From: Fidelibacterota bacterium
Lineage (GTDB): Bacteria > Fidelibacterota > Marinisomatia > Marinisomatales > TCS56
Length of the DNA stretch: 36,749 bases
Reading direction: 5' to 3'
Assembly: GCA_013203115.1 (NCBI GenBank)
Contig: JABMQW010000078.1
Coordinates: 1 to 36,749 of the forward strand
The notes below the pieces were generated by a model. That model ran no database searches, was not told the origin of the DNA, and worked only from the letters and a program-made list of their open reading frames with translations. Shown here one piece after another: positions 27,082 to 34,327 of this stretch. Both the position numbers and the translations under genes were made by a program. Every line of letters starts with the position of its first letter. Position 1 is the first letter of the stretch.

Positions 27082-27100
27082 TTATTAATATGATTAATAA
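27082..27100. promoter_or_regulatory. Perfect AT-rich palindrome upstream of ftsE
   Basis: TTATTAAT and ATTAATAA form a perfect 8-bp inverted repeat around ATG, ending 21 bases before the ftsE start codon. It contains only A and T apart from one G in the loop. It could be an operator, or chance in AT-rich DNA. It is too AT-rich for a strong terminator although CTTTT follows. Confidence 0.3.
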
Positions 27101-27121
27101 CTTTTCATCCGCATCCCTAAT

Positions 27122-27772
27122 ATGATAGCCCTGGAAAACGTATCATTTTCATATAAAAAATGGGTCGGTGTTACCGATGTTAACTTAGTTGTTAAACGGG
27201 ATGAGTTTACTTATATCATCGGTCCCACCGGATCGGGGAAGACTACACTAATGCGTTTAATCTATATGGATTTGTTTCCTGATAATGGTAGAGTCCTGAT
27301 TAATGGTTACGATACCAGCCGGATAAAAAATCGTCATATTCCCAGGTTAAGGCAAAATATCGGAATGATTTTTCAAGAATACCATTTATTATCCGATCGT
27401 AATTTGTTTGCAAATGTTGCTTTACCGTTACACGTGATGGGTATAAAAAGAAATGAGATAAAAGAAACTGTCGCTGAAATACTAAATGAAGTAGGCTTGT
27501 ACGGAAAGGAAAGTCATTACCCTAATGAATTGTCCGGTGGGGAACAGCAGCGCGCCTGTATTGCCCGCGCTCTGGTCAAAAGACCCGAAATCATTTTAGC
27601 TGATGAACCGACCGGTAATCTTGATCCCATTACTGCATATGATCTGATGGAGCTATTGGATACTATCAACGGGGAAGGAACGGCAGTGTTTATGGCATCG
27701 CATAATTATACTCTGATTCGTGACCGCGGTCATCGCATAATCCAGATTCAGGAAGGGAAATTACGGGCCTGA
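27122..27772 (+). CDS. ftsE: Cell-division ATP-binding protein FtsE
   Basis: FtsE is the ABC ATPase which, with FtsX, activates cell-wall hydrolases at the division site. The 216 residues hold Walker A GPTGSGKTT (34-42, Lys40), the Q-loop region NIGMIFQEYHLL, ABC signature LSGGEQQR (137-144), Walker B IILADEP (157-163) with catalytic Glu162, and the H-loop His in MASHNYTLI. Length matches the E. coli protein (222). It is followed two bases later by ftsX, the conserved pair. No clear Shine-Dalgarno site precedes the ATG. Confidence 0.95.
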   Translation: MIALENVSFSYKKWVGVTDVNLVVKRDEFTYIIGPTGSGKTTLMRLIYMDLFPDNGRVLINGYDTSRIKNRHIPRLRQNIGMIFQEYHLLSDRNLFANVALPLHVMGIKRNEIKETVAEILNEVGLYGKESHYPNELSGGEQQRACIARALVKRPEIILADEPTGNLDPITAYDLMELLDTINGEGTAVFMASHNYTLIRDRGHRIIQIQEGKLRA

Positions 27773-27774
27773 TA

Positions 27775-28644
27775 ATGGATAAATTTCTTTTTCTAGTCGG
27801 AGAAGGTTTCAAGAATCTCTGGCGCTTTAAAATCACTACTATTACATCAATAATTTCGGTTTTTATGACTCTGTACCTGATCGGAATATTATTTACGATT
27901 GGTGATAATTCGCAGAAACTGATTGTGTATCTGCGGTCAAAATACAAGATTGAGGTATTTTTCAAACAGGAAATCTCGGATACGAAAGCTCAAAAATTAA
28001 CTCAGGAGATACAGAAAATCCCCGGAATTAGATCTGCCACCAATATAAACCGCGCTGATGCTGCTCGAATCTTTAAACAGCAATTTGGTGAAGACATACT
28101 AACTTTGCTGGAAACAAATCCGCTACCAGCCAGTTGCGTAGTTAATATTAGCCGAACACAGAGTTCAGCAATTGATATCGCACCGATTATCGCCGAGATT
28201 AAGAAGATTGATGGCGTTGATGAGATTACTTTTCAAGGACGTCTTATTAGTCGGATAGAGCGGTATTATGATCTATTATTCAAGACTCTTACCGGAGTCG
28301 CAATTGTAATTCTACTGGTGACGATATCAATTATTTCCAATACTATAAAACTCACTTTTTATATTCGGGCTGATCTGGTAAAAGCGCTCAAACTGGTAGG
28401 AGCCAGCAATATATTTATTAAAATTCCTTTTATTATTGATGGCATATTGCAAGGGTTGATTGGAGCTTTACTCGCTAGTGCAGCGTTGTACGGGACTATT
28501 TTCGCCGGAAATCATTTCATTGCTGCAATGACTAACAGGATTAGAATTTCCAGTGATTTGTTTATCGGGTTATGGCTGACAATAGTAGCTGTACTTATTG
28601 GTATGATCGGAGCCAGCCGGGCTACTGCCAAGTTGCTAAAATGA
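27775..28644 (+). CDS. ftsX: Cell-division permease-like protein FtsX
   Basis: FtsX is the membrane partner of FtsE; its extracytoplasmic domain passes the ATPase signal to peptidoglycan hydrolase activators. The 289 residues show a first helix (about 18-42), an extracytoplasmic domain with the FtsX-type FFKQEISDTKAQKLTQEI and PGIRSATNINR segments (about 60-155), then three helices near 168-190, 215-240 and 260-283. The family motif LVKALKLVGASNIFIKIPF follows the second helix. Length is typical. A 62-base gap with a possible promoter leads to hrcA. Confidence 0.94.
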   Translation: MDKFLFLVGEGFKNLWRFKITTITSIISVFMTLYLIGILFTIGDNSQKLIVYLRSKYKIEVFFKQEISDTKAQKLTQEIQKIPGIRSATNINRADAARIFKQQFGEDILTLLETNPLPASCVVNISRTQSSAIDIAPIIAEIKKIDGVDEITFQGRLISRIERYYDLLFKTLTGVAIVILLVTISIISNTIKLTFYIRADLVKALKLVGASNIFIKIPFIIDGILQGLIGALLASAALYGTIFAGNHFIAAMTNRIRISSDLFIGLWLTIVAVLIGMIGASRATAKLLK

Positions 28645-28669
28645 CTATTGCTCAAGCCATTTATTATTC

Positions 28670-28699
28670 TTGACTAATTTTTTTTACTCGGCCTAAAAT
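28670..28699 (+). promoter_or_regulatory. Candidate sigma-70-type promoter of hrcA
   Basis: TTGACT (28670-28675) and TAAAAT (28694-28699) are separated by 18 bases, a fair housekeeping-type promoter. Transcription would begin close to 28706, next to the hrcA ATG at 28707, so the messenger could have almost no leader. I looked for the CIRCE operator (TTAGCACTC with its inverted copy) that HrcA usually binds and did not find it here. Confidence 0.4.
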
Positions 28700-28706
28700 T
28701 AATGTT

Positions 28707-29738
28707 ATGATTCAGAGTATTAATATCTCTTTAAGTGAACGAGAACGGCTGATTCTGAAGGCGACGATTGAAGATTATATTGAAACGATGCATCCGATCG
28801 GTTCAAAATATTTAAAAACATGCCATCATTTTACTTTCAGTCCGGCTACTATCCGGAATACTTTAGCACAATTGGAGCAAAAAGGGTTGTTGACGCATCC
28901 GCATACATCTTCCGGCCGAATACCAACCGACTCCGGTTATCGATATTTTGTCGATGAATTATTGGACAAATCTAAAATTAATGTAGATGAATGTAGTGCA
29001 ATTGAGCAATCATTAGTGCAAGTAGCAGATAATGTCGATGAGCTTATGCAGGCTGCTGCAAGTATGCTGGCACAGGTCAGCCGCATGTTCGGTGTGGTAA
29101 TGATTAGGCATTACCAGGAAAGTATTCTGAAAGATATTGAATTAGTTGCACTGTCAGCTGAACGGGTTATGATGGTGTTAGCGATGAAGTCCGGCCTCAT
29201 ACGTTCCATCACTCTTAATTTAAAGGTGAGAGTGAGTCACAAAATTCTCGAATCTGTTACTGCAATCCTGAAAGAACGGTTATTGGATTTATCTTTAAAA
29301 GAAATCCAACAAACCATAAACGAGCGCTTAAGGGACACTGAAATTTATGAGCACGAAGTTGTGCAGATCTTAATTGATGATCCAATCCATCATTTCAGTA
29401 ACACCCAAAATAGCATCATTTATCAATCAGCACTTATACCATTACTTGAACAACCGGAATTTCAAGATTTGAGTATATTACAAAAAACTATTGTCGCTCT
29501 TGATTCCCAAAGAATGATGGAATATTTAAATGAACAAATAGGTGATGAAAGGAATAATATATTTATCGGAAATGAGATTGAAGATACCAATCTGGATCAT
29601 TGCTCATTAATATCATCACGATTTAATTCGAATGATTTATCGGGACAATTGATTATTTTAGGTCCAACACGTATATCATATCAGAATATTTTAATGATTT
29701 TAGAACAATTTACGGAGATTATGACTGATGTCTGCTGA
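28707..29738 (+). CDS. hrcA: Heat-inducible transcription repressor HrcA
   Basis: HrcA represses chaperone operons by binding CIRCE elements. The 343 residues show the N-terminal winged-helix region (ERERLILKATIEDYIETMHPIGSKYL, then SPATIRNTLAQLEQKGLLTHPHTSSGRIPT, interrupted by His-rich turn) and the characteristic GYRYFVDELL. The dimerisation domain contains VALSAERVMMVL and a C-terminal LIILGPTRISYQNILMILE. Full length. It starts the set hrcA-grpE-dnaJ and overlaps grpE by 11 bases. No CIRCE site is visible just upstream, so autoregulation at this spot is not evident. Confidence 0.96.
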   Translation: MIQSINISLSERERLILKATIEDYIETMHPIGSKYLKTCHHFTFSPATIRNTLAQLEQKGLLTHPHTSSGRIPTDSGYRYFVDELLDKSKINVDECSAIEQSLVQVADNVDELMQAAASMLAQVSRMFGVVMIRHYQESILKDIELVALSAERVMMVLAMKSGLIRSITLNLKVRVSHKILESVTAILKERLLDLSLKEIQQTINERLRDTEIYEHEVVQILIDDPIHHFSNTQNSIIYQSALIPLLEQPEFQDLSILQKTIVALDSQRMMEYLNEQIGDERNNIFIGNEIEDTNLDHCSLISSRFNSNDLSGQLIILGPTRISYQNILMILEQFTEIMTDVC

Positions 29739-30294
29739 TCCAAAGAGCTCGTCGGTACCAAGGAAAAGAGCTAGAAAAAAAAGTGCCCAGAAGACTGCTG
29801 AGCCGACCCCAAAAAGAAAAAAACCGCAAACAAATGCCAAACAGGTTGAAGAATTAAAAAACCAATACCAGAAATTGGAAGACAAATTTTTACGTTTAAG
29901 AGCCGAATTTGAAAATTATCGCCGCCGTAAGAGCAATGAAATACTAAAACTGATGGAATATGAAGGCGAAGATATATTCCGTTCTTTCCTGCCTATAATT
30001 GATGATTTGGAGCGAATGGTGTCTGCATTGGCGGATAACACATCCAATACTGATAAAGCTACCCGGGAAGGTATTGCATTGATAATTGCAAAATTCCATA
30101 AAGTTTTAACTGAACGAGGAGTGCAAGCTTTCAATTCAATAGGTGAAGTTTTAGACTCAGAACTACATGATGCTATGTTGGTGATGAATGATCAGAAAAA
30201 GCAGGATCACGTGATTCTCCAGGAACATGAAAAAGGCTACATGTATAAGGAAAAAGTCCTACGCCATGCAAAAGTGGTTGTGAATAAAAAATGA
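29728..30294 (+). CDS. grpE: Nucleotide exchange factor GrpE
   Basis: GrpE releases ADP from DnaK during the chaperone cycle. The 188 residues have a Lys/Arg-rich, disordered N-terminus (about 1-40), a long coiled-coil helix (about 42-85) with FLRLRAEFENYRRRK, and the C-terminal beta-wing region with RGVQAFNSIGEVLDSELHDAM and ending GYMYKEKVLRHAKVVVNKK. The basic alanine/lysine tail at the start is unusual in composition but common as low-complexity GrpE N-termini. It overlaps hrcA by 11 bases and dnaJ by four (ATGA). Confidence 0.95.
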   Translation: MSADPKSSSVPRKRARKKSAQKTAEPTPKRKKPQTNAKQVEELKNQYQKLEDKFLRLRAEFENYRRRKSNEILKLMEYEGEDIFRSFLPIIDDLERMVSALADNTSNTDKATREGIALIIAKFHKVLTERGVQAFNSIGEVLDSELHDAMLVMNDQKKQDHVILQEHEKGYMYKEKVLRHAKVVVNKK

Positions 30295-31427
30295 AAGATT
30301 TATATGAAATATTAGGTGTCGGCAAAGATTCTTCCAAAGATGAGATAAAAAAATCATATCGAAAAATAGCCATGAAATACCATCCGGATCGCAATCCGGG
30401 GGATACTGTGGCTGAGCAAAATTTTAAGGAAGCTGCCGAAGCATATGCGGTGTTAAAGGATGATCAAAAGCGTCAGCAATATGATCAATTTGGCCCTGCC
30501 GGAGTAGGATTGGGTGAACAAGGGGGAGGGGGATTTGGCTTTTCCGGCTTTGGTGGTGGTATTGACTTATCCGATGCATTACGTATCTTCATGGATGGCT
30601 TTGGTGGTGGTGGTTTTGGTGGCTTTGAAGATTTGTTTGGGGGTGGTCGCCAACGGCAAAGAGTACAAAAAGCTCGAGATATGCGTATTACTCTGGCATT
30701 GACCCTGTCAGAGATTCAGAATGGAGTTGAAAAAACAGTCAAAGTCAAACGTTATGAGCAGTGCTCTTCCTGTGGTGGTAGCGGTGCCAAACCAGGTACA
30801 CATCCCACTAGTTGTCGTCACTGCGGTGGTTCTGGCCAAGTCCGGCAAATGAGCCGTACTCTTTTTGGACAGTCGGTTGTGGTACGTGTGTGCCCGGTTT
30901 GTAGCGGTACTGGCGAGATGATTGAACAACGTTGTAATTCGTGTGGCGGTGAAGGTGTTGTCCCAAGTAAAGTATCGATTAAGATAAATGCACCAGCCGG
31001 TGTGGTCACCGGAAACTATATGACTCTCAGAGGTCAAGGAAATCAAGGTGGTAAGGGTGTATTGCCTGGTGATCTTTTGGTTTTCTTTGAAGAAAAGGAA
31101 CATCCCTATTTTGTTCGGCACGGAAACGATGTTTTTATTGAAGCCCTAATATCGTTTACACAAGCTTCTTTAGGAACTGTGGTTGAAGTTCCGACACTGG
31201 ATGGTCGTGCCAGTTTGAAAATACCAGCGGGCATTCAATCCGGTACCATCCTCCGCATGCGGCGTAAAGGATTACCGGAATTAAACAGCTCTTTTAAAGG
31301 TGATCAATTAGTTAGAATCCAGTTAGAAACTCCCTTACACATCTCTGCTCATGAGAAATCTTTACTAAAGGAACTCGATCAGTCTGGTGGCGAGCGCACG
31401 GTTAAATTTCAGAGAGTAAAATTATAA
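30291..31427 (+). CDS. dnaJ: Chaperone protein DnaJ
   Basis: DnaJ delivers clients to DnaK and stimulates its ATPase. The 378 residues have the J domain with HPD at 31-33, a Gly/Phe-rich linker at about 75-118, and four zinc-binding repeats at about 158-222 (CSSCGGSG, CRHCGGSG, CPVCSGTG, CNSCGGEG). The C-terminal substrate-binding domains follow. All eight zinc cysteines are present. Length is normal. The gene follows grpE directly; dnaK, often placed between them, is not in this window. Its stop overlaps the next start as TAATG. Confidence 0.97.
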   Translation: MKDLYEILGVGKDSSKDEIKKSYRKIAMKYHPDRNPGDTVAEQNFKEAAEAYAVLKDDQKRQQYDQFGPAGVGLGEQGGGGFGFSGFGGGIDLSDALRIFMDGFGGGGFGGFEDLFGGGRQRQRVQKARDMRITLALTLSEIQNGVEKTVKVKRYEQCSSCGGSGAKPGTHPTSCRHCGGSGQVRQMSRTLFGQSVVVRVCPVCSGTGEMIEQRCNSCGGEGVVPSKVSIKINAPAGVVTGNYMTLRGQGNQGGKGVLPGDLLVFFEEKEHPYFVRHGNDVFIEALISFTQASLGTVVEVPTLDGRASLKIPAGIQSGTILRMRRKGLPELNSSFKGDQLVRIQLETPLHISAHEKSLLKELDQSGGERTVKFQRVKL

Positions 31428-31852
31428 TGAATTCTTTAACAGCTCAGGAGAAATTAATTATTAAATTTCTGTCGGGAGCTATTGCTGTCGGCGCATTAGT
31501 AGGTATTATTCGTCACTATTTTTATTCTGATCAGGAATTAATTGAATCAGTAAATAACCAAATTGAAGAATTCTCAAAGATGTCTGAAGTTCCTATCAAC
31601 AATGTTGATTCCTTAATAGCTGAGGTTATCCCGGATGAAAGAAATTCCGGACAGGTCAATGAATTGATTAGTATTAATAATGCCTCTAAAGAAGAATTAA
31701 TGACGTTACCAAAAATTGGTCCTGTTACGGCAGAAAGGATTATACGTTTTCGCGAGGATTTTGGTAACTTCCAGAACATTGATGAGCTGAAAAATGTCAA
31801 AGGCATTGGTCCAAAGACGATGGAACAACTTCGATTACTAGTAACCCTGTGA
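31427..31852 (+). CDS. ComEA-like helix-hairpin-helix DNA-binding protein
   Basis: The 141-residue protein has one N-terminal membrane helix (about 14-30) and a linker. A tandem helix-hairpin-helix module follows at about 82-141, with INNASKEELMTLPKIGPVTAERIIRFRE and then FQNIDELKNVKGIGPKTMEQLR separated by a short turn. This matches ComEA-type proteins, which bind incoming DNA in the periplasm during natural transformation. With dprA at 35295 it is the second transformation-linked gene in the window, but no ComEC or pilus gene is present. It overlaps dnaJ by one base. Confidence 0.85.
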   Translation: MNSLTAQEKLIIKFLSGAIAVGALVGIIRHYFYSDQELIESVNNQIEEFSKMSEVPINNVDSLIAEVIPDERNSGQVNELISINNASKEELMTLPKIGPVTAERIIRFREDFGNFQNIDELKNVKGIGPKTMEQLRLLVTL

Positions 31853-31869
31853 TAACAAAGGTTTGAATC

Positions 31870-32613
31870 ATGAAGACTCGTAACAAACATTTATTAACTG
31901 ACGGTCTTGAGTTTGTCATTATTTTTGCAATGATTTTTTTGCTGGTTACAATCTATGTGCCGCAGGCAATCTGGGCTGAAGAGAAAGCTTTCGAAGAAAT
32001 GAGTCACTTTCGGATGGAAAATATCTTTGAAGTCGAAGATTTTTATCATCAATTAAGGAATGAGTTCTCTGAAGATGCCTTATGGGCCATGAATGTAGTG
32101 AATGCAATACGCGATTCATTAACAGCCGATTCAACTTTTCTAAATGAACAAGTACTATATCTTGATGGCCAAGTTGTGAATGTTACTATACTCCAAGGTT
32201 GGGATACAAACTACGATACGACCTTTGGGTTTCGAAGCAAACGTAAAGAGCTTATTGAATATACTCAATATGTTGTTGTTACTTTCTCAGAAAGCCGAAA
32301 TGCTTATGATACTTCTTACGTGGTTCAAAAAGATTTAGCTACTATTATGGAAGATCCTTCCTTTGTTGGTATTATAGCCGAAAACTTGGAAGAACGAGTA
32401 GAAATAATTACTTATTATGATACATATATGCCCGACTCTTCATTTTTTTACTGCCCTTTAACAAACGAATCATATGAAATTTCAATTGAAAACGGGATCA
32501 AAGTAAGCAGTCCGATTAAAGAGGAAATAATAGAGCGTCAGTATCTGGTGTTTTCTTTTCGTGGAGCTAATCACGGCTATATCGAAGATGGCGTACCGAG
32601 TTGGAAAATGTAA
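31870..32613 (+). CDS. Hypothetical single-pass membrane protein
   Basis: I do not recognise this 247-residue family. One hydrophobic helix lies at about residues 14-33 (LEFVIIFAMIFLLVTIYVP), leaving a large acidic extracytoplasmic part with many Glu, Asp and Tyr. Helix-like segments occupy about 40-85, and a beta-rich region about 90-235 includes QVLYLDGQVVNVTILQGWD. A lone CPLT motif holds the only Cys. There is no cleavage motif of a clear signal peptidase I site, so it is probably anchored. It lies 17 bases after the comEA-like gene, suggesting co-expression. Confidence 0.6.
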   Translation: MKTRNKHLLTDGLEFVIIFAMIFLLVTIYVPQAIWAEEKAFEEMSHFRMENIFEVEDFYHQLRNEFSEDALWAMNVVNAIRDSLTADSTFLNEQVLYLDGQVVNVTILQGWDTNYDTTFGFRSKRKELIEYTQYVVVTFSESRNAYDTSYVVQKDLATIMEDPSFVGIIAENLEERVEIITYYDTYMPDSSFFYCPLTNESYEISIENGIKVSSPIKEEIIERQYLVFSFRGANHGYIEDGVPSWKM

Positions 32614-32626
32614 TAGATGTTTTCTG

Positions 32627-32698
32627 ACTACCTATGATAAACAATTAGACTATACTTAATCAGATCAATGTTTATGTCATATCTAGTGGGTAGGTAGT
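32627..32698. repeat. Inverted repeat pair in the gap before rsmD
   Basis: ACTACCTA at 32627-32634 and TAGGTAGT at 32691-32698 are perfect 8-base inverted copies enclosing 56 AT-rich bases. They lie just after the stop at 32613 in a 180-base gap before rsmD. The left arm is part of a longer motif (TTTCTGACTACCTATG) also found near 16522. The pair could be a regulatory site, a weak terminator stem or the ends of a small repeat; chance is not excluded. Confidence 0.3.
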
Positions 32699-32793
32699 AC
32701 GGTCAATGGTTATTAAAGTATTTGGTTGCAGTCCCAATTCAACACTTACGTGCTTATTTTAATCCAAACTTTGTACAAAAAGATAACTAAAAT

Positions 32794-33309
32794 ATGGAGA
32801 TCATTACCGGCAAATACAAGGGTAAACGGGTCGAAACACTTTCAGGTAACTATTACCGTCCCACAACCTCCCGTATACGGAAAAGTATTTTTGATATTTT
32901 GGGTGACCTGGAATCTTCCAAAGTTCTGGATTTATTTGCCGGAAGCGGCATATTAGGATTTGAGGCTGCCAGCCGCGGTGCCTGCGAGGTTACATTCATT
33001 GAAAATAATTTTCAACTGCTGAAACTACTGCGATTTAATGGCGCTGAGTTTGATCAAACTGACATTATTGTAAAAAGAAGAGATGTCTTTTCCTTTTTAC
33101 TGCAAGCTGGTAAGTTTGACCTTATCTTTGCCGATCCTCCCTATGGAAAGGTTGATTTAGAAAAATTGATTGATTTATGTCGAAGGCATATTAGAAGAAG
33201 TGGAAAGTTCCTTTTGGAATCTTCGATCCGTGATAAGTTACCACCTGATTTTTGTCGTGAAAAAGTATATGGGGATACTCGAATAACTTTTTGGGAGAGT
33301 ATGAAATGA
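32794..33309 (+). CDS. rsmD: 16S rRNA (guanine(966)-N2)-methyltransferase RsmD
   Basis: RsmD methylates G966 of 16S rRNA using S-adenosylmethionine. The 171 residues carry the RPTTSRIRKSIFDIL segment (about 22-36), the SAM-binding VLDLFAGSGILGFEAASRG (about 44-62) and the catalytic DPPY motif (114-117). Length is slightly short of the E. coli protein but typical. It overlaps coaD by ATGA; the rsmD-coaD pair is widely conserved. Confidence 0.94.
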   Translation: MEIITGKYKGKRVETLSGNYYRPTTSRIRKSIFDILGDLESSKVLDLFAGSGILGFEAASRGACEVTFIENNFQLLKLLRFNGAEFDQTDIIVKRRDVFSFLLQAGKFDLIFADPPYGKVDLEKLIDLCRRHIRRSGKFLLESSIRDKLPPDFCREKVYGDTRITFWESMK

Positions 33310-33785
33310 AAAGAGTAATTTATCCGGGTACTTTTGATCCGGTGACATTTGGTCATCTGGATATTGCCAAACGTGCATCCAAATTATTTGACGAGGTAAT
33401 TTTTGTTGTAGCGGTTAATCCTGCCAAAACATCATTTTTTACCACTGAAGAAAGGGTGGACTTAATCAAAGCAGTCGCTATCGACATACCGAACATTGAA
33501 GTGACTTCAACTAAAAACCTGATCGCAGATTTCGCACACGAGGTATCGGCGATAGCTTTAATTCGCGGGTTACGCCATGTGAGCGATTTCGAATACGAAT
33601 TTCAAATGGCAATGATGAATTATCATTTAAATCCGGAAGTGTCGACCATCCTGCTGATCCCGGATGAAAAATATATTCACCTGAATTCAACTGTTATCAA
33701 AGATATTGTAAGATTGAATGGGGATGTGAGTGATTATGTGCCAGCTTTGGTACTTGATGCAATCAGACGAAAACAAAATTCCTGA
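33306..33785 (+). CDS. coaD: Phosphopantetheine adenylyltransferase
   Basis: CoaD adenylates 4'-phosphopantetheine in coenzyme A synthesis. From ATG 33306 the product is 159 residues, the usual length. It shows YPGTFDPVTFGHLDIAKRA (residues 6-24) with the TxGH ATP motif at 14-17, LIRGLRHVSDFEYEFQMA in the middle and the NSTVIKDIVRLNGDVSDYVP end. The frame extends to TTG 33291, but a GGGAGAG site at 33293-33299 and the ATGA overlap with rsmD support the ATG. Confidence 0.96.
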   Translation: MKRVIYPGTFDPVTFGHLDIAKRASKLFDEVIFVVAVNPAKTSFFTTEERVDLIKAVAIDIPNIEVTSTKNLIADFAHEVSAIALIRGLRHVSDFEYEFQMAMMNYHLNPEVSTILLIPDEKYIHLNSTVIKDIVRLNGDVSDYVPALVLDAIRRKQNS

Positions 33786-33825
33786 TTTGGTTTTTCCCGA
33801 CAAGAGGAATACCACGTCATTTAGG

Positions 33826-33958
33826 CGTAGATGAATTCCAAAATTCATCCCAGGATCGGGATGTTGCCCTACAGGGCGTAAATTTATGGTACCATGGCAC
33901 ATTCACTGCGTTCAGTACATAGTTTACCCGTGGTGATCCATAGTCAATTAATAATTGA
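33826..33958. repeat. Palindrome-rich intergenic element before the fmdB-type gene
   Basis: The 189-base gap 33786-33974 holds a chain of perfect dyads. GATGAATT pairs with AATTCATC (33830-33849), CATCCC with GGGATG (33846-33863) and GCCCT with AGGGC (33866-33877), each with a small loop. TCAATT/AATTGA follows at 33944-33958. The first two share bases, so they are alternative folds. The density of dyads suggests a dispersed repeat (REP/MITE-like) or a structured RNA. The element also holds GGTACCATGG (33888-33897), found again at 149-158. No coding frame here looks real. Confidence 0.45.
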
Positions 33959-33974
33959 AAGGTCTTAACTGCTA

Positions 33975-34262
33975 ATGCCTACTTATGATTATCGTTGCAC
34001 TGTTTGTGGAAATCAATTTGAGCATTTTCAATCCATGTTTGATGAACTGTTGAGTTCCTGCCCGCGCTGCAATTCCGCAGTTCGTAGAGTCATTAGTGGG
34101 GGAACAGGATTAATTTTTAAAGGATCAGGGTTTTATATCACTGATTATAAGAATAATAAGAATCCAAGTAATATTAAAAAGCCTGATAGTTCAGCCAAGC
34201 AAAGTGCAAATAAGAAACCTACAGATTCAGGTGCGAAAACCGTAAAATCCGATTCCAAGTGA
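33975..34262 (+). CDS. FmdB-family zinc-ribbon protein
   Basis: The 95-residue protein begins MPTYDYRCTVCG, the family start, with zinc-binding cysteine pairs at 8/11 and 29/32, then GGTGLIFKGSGFYITDY, the usual close of the conserved core at about residue 58. The rest is a Lys/Ser/Asn-rich disordered tail. These proteins are called putative regulatory proteins (FmdB); the true function is not settled. AAAGG lies upstream at 33958-33962. It stands alone between repeat-rich DNA and obgE. Confidence 0.88.
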   Translation: MPTYDYRCTVCGNQFEHFQSMFDELLSSCPRCNSAVRRVISGGTGLIFKGSGFYITDYKNNKNPSNIKKPDSSAKQSANKKPTDSGAKTVKSDSK

Positions 34263-34327
34263 ATTACAGCCTGCTGATGTAATTCAATATTTGTTAAAAT
34301 CTGAATAATGTCAAAATTTTTACAATC

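Noticed and set aside
28645-28706. CIRCE operator before hrcA
   Set aside because: I searched by eye for TTAGCACTC and its inverted copy on both strands in this gap and found nothing close.
30708-31121. 137-residue minus-strand frame opposite dnaJ
   Set aside because: It is the antisense of the DnaJ zinc-finger region; its Thr/His-rich composition follows from the Cys/Gly codons on the real strand.
32726-32956. 76-residue frame overlapping rsmD
   Set aside because: It overlaps the start of rsmD in another frame, has no ribosome site and shows no recognisable motif.
33687-33902. Minus-strand frame across the coaD end and the palindrome-rich gap
   Set aside because: It runs through inverted repeats and the real coaD gene; repeat DNA often leaves such open frames by chance.
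34263-34283. ATTACA/TGTAAT inverted repeat after the fmdB-type gene as a terminator
   Set aside because: The stem is only six A/T-rich pairs around a nine-base loop and no T-run follows.
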